Source: CAVWUA01 sp963758025 (GTDB lineage: Bacteria > Planctomycetota > Planctomycetia > Isosphaerales > Isosphaeraceae). From it: 64,000 bases of DNA. Below the pieces are notes generated by a model. It was not told where the DNA came from and did no database searches. It worked only from the letters and a program-made list of their open reading frames with translations. The DNA lies in assembly GCA_963758025.1 (NCBI GenBank), contig CAVWUA010000020.1, forward strand, positions 1-64,000, read 5' to 3'. This document shows, piece by piece, positions 58,041-64,000 of this stretch (position 1 is its first letter; every line of letters starts with the position of its first letter). Made by a program: the position numbers and the translations under genes.

Positions 58041-58975
58041 TCACTCCCCCGGCAACGGAACCGCCGTGTCGAGGAACGCGGCGAGCCGTTCGGCCAGGTC
58101 GGGGCCGCCGAGGACGAAGACGTCGCCGTGGCGGGCGTCGGGGACTTCGATGGTGGGGGCGGGCTGGGGGAACGCGGCGGCCAGGCGGCGGACGTCGGCG
58201 GGAGGGGCGATCGGGTCGCAGAGCGCCGTGCAGGATCAGGACGGGAACCCGCACGCCGAGCGGCCAGGTCGATCGGGCGAGGGGTGCGCAGGGGGACGCC
58301 GCTGAGACGCTCGGCGCGCCAGAGCATCAACCCGGCGAGCGGGCCGGGCAGGCGCGCGCGGTGGAGCCACGCGGTGACGGTGCGCGCAGGTCGAGATAGG
58401 GGGCTTCGAGCACCAGGGCGGCGAGGCGAGGGTCCTCCGCCGCGGCCCGCAGGGCGATCGTCGCCCCCATCGAACGGCCCCAGACGGCGACCCGTCGGCG
58501 CGGGCCGACCCGCGCGGTCAGGGTGTCGATCCAGCGTCGCAGGTCGTCGGCCTCCAGGGCGCCGAAGGTCGTCCACGCGCCGCCGCTCCGGCCCCGGCCC
58601 CGCGAATCGAGCACGGCGACGCTCCACCCCCGCAACGCCAGGACCTCGGCGCGGCCGATCAGGCCGGTGCGGTCCTCGCCAAACCCGTGCAGCAGGATCG
58701 CCAGCCGAGGGGAACCCGCATTCCCGCGCCAGGCTCCCGCCAGAGGGCACGCCATCGGCCGCCTCGATGGAGATTGGCTCCCAGGGGGGCGGCTCGGCCG
58801 TCGCCGCTGCCGGCTTCCGACCCGGCCGGACCAGCGTCCACGCGCCCCACTCCATCACCGCCAGGGTTCCACACAGCACCAACCCCAGCACGATCCCCAA
58901 AAGCACGACCAGCCCCCGAGACCAGCCCGGCCAGACCATCGCTATCAGAAAGTGTGTCGATCCTTTAGTAGCCAT
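58041..58975 (-). CDS. Membrane-anchored alpha/beta hydrolase, frameshifted
   Basis: ATG 58975 is followed by a membrane segment (GLVVLLGIVLGLVLCGTLAV) and an alpha/beta hydrolase domain: LAILLHGFGEDRTGLIGRAE, VAVLDSRGRGRSGGAWTTFG and the nucleophile elbow VAVWGRSMGATIALRAAAED (GRSMG). LILHGALCD and RHGDVFVLGG in the C-terminal frames supply Asp and His. Shifts lie near 58385, 58265 and 58230. About 310 residues. Its ATG shares one base with the comEC stop (TGATG), implying coupling. Confidence 0.65.
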
Positions 58976-61451
58976 CACCCGTCGATCAGAAACCATTTCC
59001 CCGTCCCGAAACCCGGACGCGGCCAGGCCGGCCGGTTCCCAGCGCAGGCGGATCGCCCCGCGCTGCCAGGTCCGCAGGATGGGGACGCGGAGGGTCGCCA
59101 GCGGGTCGTTCGATCCAGGGGAAACAGGACGTTGGCTGACGACGACCAGGGCGGGCCGCGCCCAGTCGTAGAGCCAGGGCGGGTTGGCGCTCCGGCCGCC
59201 GTGGTGCGGGGCGATCAGGGCGGCCAGCGGCGCGATCGGCCGGGCCAGCACCTCGGCCTGGCCGCTGCCGTCAAGGTCGCCGGTCAGCAGCAGGTGATGG
59301 CCCCCTTGCGCGACATCCAGCACGATGCTCCGGTCGTTGTCGGGGGCCGAGGGGAGCCAGCCGTCGGCCGGGTGGAGCGATACGGCCGAGACCGCGCGGC
59401 CCAGGTCGAGCCGGTCCCCCGCGACGAGCGGCCGGAGCGGGATGCCCTTCGCCGCGATCAAGGCCCGCAGCGCCTCGGCCTCGGCCGTGCCGTGCTCGCC
59501 AAACCCCGGCGCGACCCGCACCGCGCCGATCGGCAAGCGTTCGATCACATCGGCAAGCGCGTTGATATGGTCGCTATCCGCATGGCTGAGCACGACCTCA
59601 TCCAGCCGCCGCACGCCGAGCGCCAGAGCGCCGGGGCGATCACCCGGCGACCGGCGTGCGGGTCGCGCATCTTGCCGCAGTCGTACAGCACATCGCGACC
59701 CTCGGCGCTCCGCAGCAGGATGGCCCCGCCGTGATCGACGGCCAGCACGTGGACCTCCAGAGGCACATCGGGACGCCCCGGCCAGACCGTCAGGACCGTT
59801 CCCAGGGCGAGCAGGCCGCCCAGCCCGCCGAACAGCCAGCGACGCCCCGGGCGCCTCGTGGCGACGGTCCAGAACGCCAGGGCCAGCAGCAGGTAGAACG
59901 CCAGCACGCACCAGAGCGGCGGGCTGGCCGTGAAAACGTGCCCCCACGACGGCTCCGCCCCCCAGCGGACCAGCCCCTGGATGATCTCCAGCAGCCGCGC
60001 AGAGAAACCCGGTCGGCCGGCCCAGCGGCTCCCAGACCGTCGCGAGCGCGAGCGTCACCCCGGCCAGCATCAGCGCGAGCGACGCCAGGGGGACCAGCGG
60101 CACGTTCAGCAAAAGGCCGATCGGCGAGACCAGATGGAACCACCAGGCGACCAGCGGCAAGGCCGCCAGCCAGACGACCACCGTGATCGTCACCATCTGC
60201 ACGCCTCGCCCCCGCCCGCGCCGCGCCAGGGTCTTCCAGCGCGGTTCCAGCCGGCGCTCCAGCACGTCCAGGGGGTCGAGCGGCCGCCGCCAGAGGCTCA
60301 GGGCCGGCGGCATTCCCCAGAACAGAGCGGCGACCGCCAGGAACGACAGTTGCCAGCCGGGATCGAATACGTAAGACGGGTTGAATAGCAGCGTCACCAG
60401 GGCGGCGACCGCCAGCAGGTTCGCGGGCCGGCACGAGCGGTCGTAGCACGCCGCGAGGCAGATCGTCACGGTCATCGCCGCCGAGCGCACGACCGATGGC
60501 ATCAGGCCGACGAGCCCCGCGTACAGGATCGTCAACAGCGCGACCGCCAGGAGCGACGGCTTGCGGGCCAGCCGGAACCCGCGATGGAGCAACAGCCACA
60601 AGGCCCCCGCGAGCACCTGCAAGTGCAGGCCGGAGATCGCCAGCAGGTGCGTTGTCCCGGTGCGGGCGAAGGCGTCGTTGTCGTTGGGATCGACCATCTC
60701 CCGGCGGCCGAGCAACAGCGCCGAGGCCAGCGGGGCGACCTCGGGATCGACCCCCGCGACCAGCCGTTTCTGGCTCCAGCGCCGGATCGCGCCGCGACGC
60801 TGCCAGAACCGGCTGGGCACGCCGTCCGGATCGGTCCAGACGCCCGAGGGGTCGCCGACGGACAGCCGGAGCCGCACCCCCTCGGCCCTCGCCGACAGGC
60901 GGGTGTCGCGCTGACCGGGGTTGAGCGGACCGTCGAGCGCCGCGAGCGATCCGGCCGCCTGCAAAGGCCGACCCGCCGACAGGTCGGAGCGATCCCCCGC
61001 GATCGTCAGATAGATCCGCCCCGACGCGGGATGCCAGCGCTGGCCGTCGTGAACCCCGCGTCACGGCCAGGGTGGCGCGGGTCCGTCCCGCGTCGTCGGG
61101 GAAATCTCCCGGGCGAAACGCGGGCACGTCGCACAAGACCCCGCGCACCCACGCCGGCCGGGGCCGCTCGTCCACGCCACGGGCCAGGTCATCCGGGGCC
61201 AGGTCCGACCACTGATGATGATGCCAGCCGCCCCCGATCGCCCCCAGGCTCACCAGCAGCGCGACCCTTGACACCCCTTCCCGCCTCCAGCAACCCAGCG
61301 CCAGCAGCCCGAACCCCAGCGCCACGACCCCCCAGGCCACCGTCCCGCACGGCTCCCCGAGCCGATCGGCAACAATCCCCACGATCCCCGCCAGGGCGAC
61401 CGGCACCAGGGGAGCGTGCTGCGGCGACCTCTTCGGAGCCTCGGTCATCAT
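58975..61451 (-). CDS. comEC: ComEC/Rec2 DNA-uptake channel protein, frameshifted
   Basis: ComEC carries transforming DNA across the inner membrane. The N-terminus (VPVALAGIVGIVADRLGEPC) and DUF4131-like part are followed, after a shift near 61055, by SRLVAGVDPEVAPLASALLL-type sequence, then AFARTGTTHLLAISGLHLQV, the competence signature. Many helices follow, then the metallo-beta-lactamase-like domain with VVLSHADSDHINALADVIER, LLLTGDLDGSGQAEVLA and IAPHHGGRSANPPW. Further shifts lie near 60005 and 59640. One extra G near 58990 removes the stop; without it the protein ends FRDGKWFLIDG. About 825 residues. Confidence 0.8.
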
Positions 61452-61771
61452 CGCGCGTTCTCAAAACAACCCGCTCAAGCCCACGACGCCACCCCCGCCG
61501 GGAAGCATTCCCAGCGTATCGCACCGGCCGGAGACATGAAACCATGAACTCTCGCAATCAGAAATGTTTCGACCCCGCCTCGACTACGCTTTTTTGCGCT
61601 GTATCTTAACGTAAGAAACGTAAAATTTCTGGTGCCACTTTACGCTCTGGTGCGGAGTTGGCGTCGTCAAGGATGGGATCTCGGGTTACGATGCCGCGGG
61701 CTTGCCCCTCATTTAAATGGAACGTTCTTGAAGTCCCGACCAAAACGACGGGTCACGGAGGATCCTCGTTC
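61452..61771. other. Divergent intergenic, less GC-rich patch
   Basis: 320 bases lie between comEC (minus) and a GT39-like gene (plus). The part around 61590-61640 is AT-rich (CTTAACGTAAGAAACGTAAAA) and is the most likely place for promoters. Nothing further is recognised. Confidence 0.35.
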
Positions 61772-63405
61772 ATGCGGAACGATGGCTCAATCTCCTGGAG
61801 ACGGGTCGCCCCCCCCTGCCCGACCCTTCACAAGGGAGGCGGCCGGGAGAAGACGACGGGGCCGCCATCCTGTTCGTTTCTGGCCGCGGCCCTTCCCCGA
61901 TCCGTACGTCTCGGACTCCTCGTGGGTCTGTCGTTCCTGACGCTGGGGGTCGGTCTTGGCCGCGCGGGACGCCTGACCTACCACGAGGCGCTCTGCGCAG
62001 GCCGCCCGTGAGATGCTCGCCCGAGGCGATCTTCTCATCCCGACGATCGGCGGACTCCCCTGGCTGGAGAAGCCTCCCCTGAACATCGGGACGATCGCTC
62101 TGGCGGGTTGGCTTCTTGGTGATGTCCAGGAATGGGCGGCTCGGCTCCCCTCGGCACTGGCGGCACTGGGGCTGGTGCTCAGCGTCGCGGCGCTGGCCGG
62201 TCGGCGGTTCGGGGCGACGGTGGGTTTGCTGGCGGGCCTGATCCAGACGACGACCGTCTGGACGGTCGGCCGGGGGCGTCTGGCCGACGCCGACATCGTT
62301 TCTGGCCGCCCTGATCGCCGCGACGTTCCTGGCCTTCGACCGGCTCCGCGAGGCCGATTCCCGGCGCAACGTCTGGCACTGGGCCTTCTTCGGGCTGCTG
62401 GGGACGACCGCGCTGGTCAAGGGGATCGGCTTCGGCGCGGTCCTGGTGCTGGCAGCGGTGGTCGTGGTTCTACTCTGGGACCGGGACCGCAAGACCGCCT
62501 TGGCCTTGCTCTTTCCGGGGGGCTGGGCCCTGGCGGCGGTACTGACACTGGCCTGGCCGATCCTCGTGCTGGGGCGGTACCCGGAGGCCTGGCGGGTCTG
62601 GATGGTCCACGTGGCCGATCGCCTGGGGGGAACGTCGCGGCACTTCGCGGGAGAGTCCTGGCTGGAGTACGGCCTTTCGCCGTTCTGGCAAACCTTGCCG
62701 TGGATGCCGCTGGCCCTGGGAGGAGCGTGGCGGTCCTGGCGACGGGCGCGGGGAGAGCCAAGGGGGGGCGACCGCCTGCTCTGGGCGTGGGCCGTCGCCC
62801 CGGCGGTCCTGGTCTCCCTGGCGAGCGTCCGCAATGCCCATTACCTCATCCACGCATTGCCCCCCTGGTCAATCTGGGGGGCGCTCGCCTTGGTGCGGCT
62901 GGGGGAACGTCTGCGAGGTCGCGGCTGGTCGCCGGGGAGGCTCCGGCGCACGACGGCCGGCGTCTTCGCGGTCCTTGGCCTGTCGTATGCGTTGGGGTTC
63001 GCCCTACTCGGACCCCGGTTCGACCGCCGGGGGGTGGAGTGGGCGTGGTATGCCTCGGCGAGCCGGTCCCTGGAGGATGACGAGCCGCTGGCCTTGCTCT
63101 ACGACGACTGGGACCGCGACCCGTATGCCACCCCTTTTGGCGCGTTGCCGCATGATCTGGCCGTGCGGCTGTTCTACCTCGACCGTCCGGCCTGCTGGCG
63201 CGACGGTGTCGCGGCCCTGCGCGCGCGGCCGCCCGGTCCGGGACCGTTCGCCGTCATCGGCCGCCCGCGCGACCTGCCGGCGCTGCGACGCCTGGGGAGG
63301 GTCGAGACGCTCGCGCACGGGCCGCGCGTCCGCGAGGACCGGACGTATCTCCTGCTGCGGATCACACCCGACACGGAGCGGGTAGCCAGGCGTTTTCCCG
63401 ATTGA
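61772..63405 (+). CDS. GT39/ArnT-like membrane glycosyltransferase, two frameshifts
   Basis: The repaired product of about 544 residues has the GT-C layout. The first helix LGLLVGLSFLTLGVGLGRAG leads to LTYHEALCA. After a shift near 62003 comes REMLARGDLLIPTIGGLPWL and EKPPLNI, the ArnT-like P-W-x-E-KPP motif. RFGATVGLLAGLIQTTTVWT, ADADI, and after a shift near 62300 FLAALIAATFLAFDRL follow. It probably transfers a sugar from a polyprenyl phosphate to an envelope acceptor. ATG 61772 is the best in-frame start, but the leader of about 40 residues is unusual. Confidence 0.7.
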
Positions 63406-63441
63406 GCCATCCTGTCCGTTCCGTGCGTTGGGATCTCGGCA

Positions 63442-64000
63442 TCACTCCTCGGCATGCTCCGGCGGCTCGTCTTGTTGAAAGCGGTCGCGGAGGGCGTTGG
63501 CGAGGGCGCGGAATTCCTCAACGTTCATGGTCTCGGCGCGGACGATTCCGGTCAGGCCGATCCCTTCGAGCAGGGTGTCCACCTCCTCCTTGGTCCAGCG
63601 GTCGCGCCAGGCGCCGTGGAGCACGCCGCGGAGGTTCTTGCGGCGGTGCAAAAAGACGCGGTGGATGACGGAATGGAACCACGGCAGGTCGGTGATCTCC
63701 GCCCGCTTTTCGGGGTTCGGGGTGATCTTCACGATGGCCGAATGGACCTTGGGGCGGGGCCAGAAGACCTTCGGCGACAGCGTGCGGACGATCTCCACGT
63801 CGGCCAGGGCCTGCACGAGCACCGAGAGGCCGCTGTAGTGCTCGGTCGCCGGCTCGGCCCGCAGGCGCTCGGCCAGTTCGAGCTGGATCGTCACGACCAT
63901 CAGCGCCGGGCAGAGCTCGGGATGCACCAGCAGGTTGCTGACCAGGGGGGTGGCGATGTTGTACGGCAGGTTCGCCACCAGCTTGAACCGGCGGTCGGGG
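63442..64000 (-). CDS. rsmA: 16S rRNA dimethyladenosine transferase, partial
   Basis: KsgA/RsmA dimethylates two adjacent adenosines near the 3' end of 16S rRNA. The visible C-terminal part has FKLVANLPYNIATPLVSNLL with catalytic motif IV NLPY, then VVTIQLELAERLRAEPATEH, YSGLSVLVQALADVEIVRTL and PKVFWPRPKVHSAIVKITP, all typical. FLHRRKNLRGVL marks the C-terminal domain. The N-terminal half with the SAM-binding GxGxG lies beyond the window edge. The frame is intact here. Confidence 0.9.
   Translation of the reverse strand, partial: PDRRFKLVANLPYNIATPLVSNLLVHPELCPALMVVTIQLELAERLRAEPATEHYSGLSVLVQALADVEIVRTLSPKVFWPRPKVHSAIVKITPNPEKRAEITDLPWFHSVIHRVFLHRRKNLRGVLHGAWRDRWTKEEVDTLLEGIGLTGIVRAETMNVEEFRALANALRDRFQQDEPPEHAEE

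Noticed and set aside
57932..60964. Single 1,010-residue ComEC-hydrolase protein
   Set aside because: An extra G near 58990 removes the ComEC stop. Correcting it gives a normal ComEC end and an overlapping hydrolase start.

Overview
This window looks like a chromosomal segment of a high-GC planctomycete, most likely of the Isosphaeraceae/Gemmatales type. The taxonomic clues are a Tat-type DUF1501 protein, many secreted proteins without known relatives, a MoxR/DUF58/BatA cluster, zinc-ribbon membrane proteins, and dense families of dispersed palindromes. The genus cannot be told from the sequence alone.

Layout. 1-6840 is a decayed accessory region. It holds small minus-strand genes whose stop or start lies against GCCTAAC/GTTAGGC boxes (integron attC-like sites, no integrase in the window), two transposase remnants and several palindromic repeat families. 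6971-8544 holds three small Planctomycetes-type genes. 8545-9350 is repeats. 9351-19916 holds a polysaccharide flippase, flhA and flhF, a zinc-ribbon membrane protein, two nucleotide-sugar enzymes (RfbB-like and Rmd-like) and a secreted sialidase-like protein. 20032-28580 holds mostly housekeeping and regulatory genes: an FmdB-type protein, nnrE, an ECF sigma/anti-sigma pair, a GNAT, phoU, a long Pro/Glu-rich secreted protein and guaB. 28581-29909 is a mosaic of nested palindromes and tandem repeats. 29910-31302 is a DUF1501 gene. 31569-34171 is a less GC-rich restriction-modification island (m5C methyltransferase, probable endonuclease, Vsr). 34408-36757 holds an Nramp-like transporter and a PIN-domain toxin-antitoxin pair. 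36784-48863 holds a GT39-like enzyme, a zinc-ribbon/hydrolase fusion, xseB, the BatA/DUF58/MoxR cluster, a methyltransferase and others. 49429-64000 holds eno, a cupin, an M28 peptidase, trpS, polysaccharide-related genes, comEC and the C-terminal part of rsmA.

How the genes fit together. The flippase, RfbB-like and Rmd-like enzymes, GT39-like proteins, polysaccharide deacetylase and its overlapping GNAT suggest investment in surface polysaccharide. FlhA and FlhF belong to flagellar export and placement. Sigma and anti-sigma overlap and form a classic regulatory pair. MoxR, DUF58 and BatA are the usual chaperone/VWA partners.

Caution. Many strongly conserved genes (eno, flhA, comEC, the flippase, DUF1501) are cut by single-base frameshifts, mostly an extra G or C. 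This is far more than expected of living genes, so most frameshifts are probably sequencing or assembly errors. Coordinates below span the whole repaired gene where the frames clearly belong together. No rRNA, tRNA or CRISPR array was recognised.
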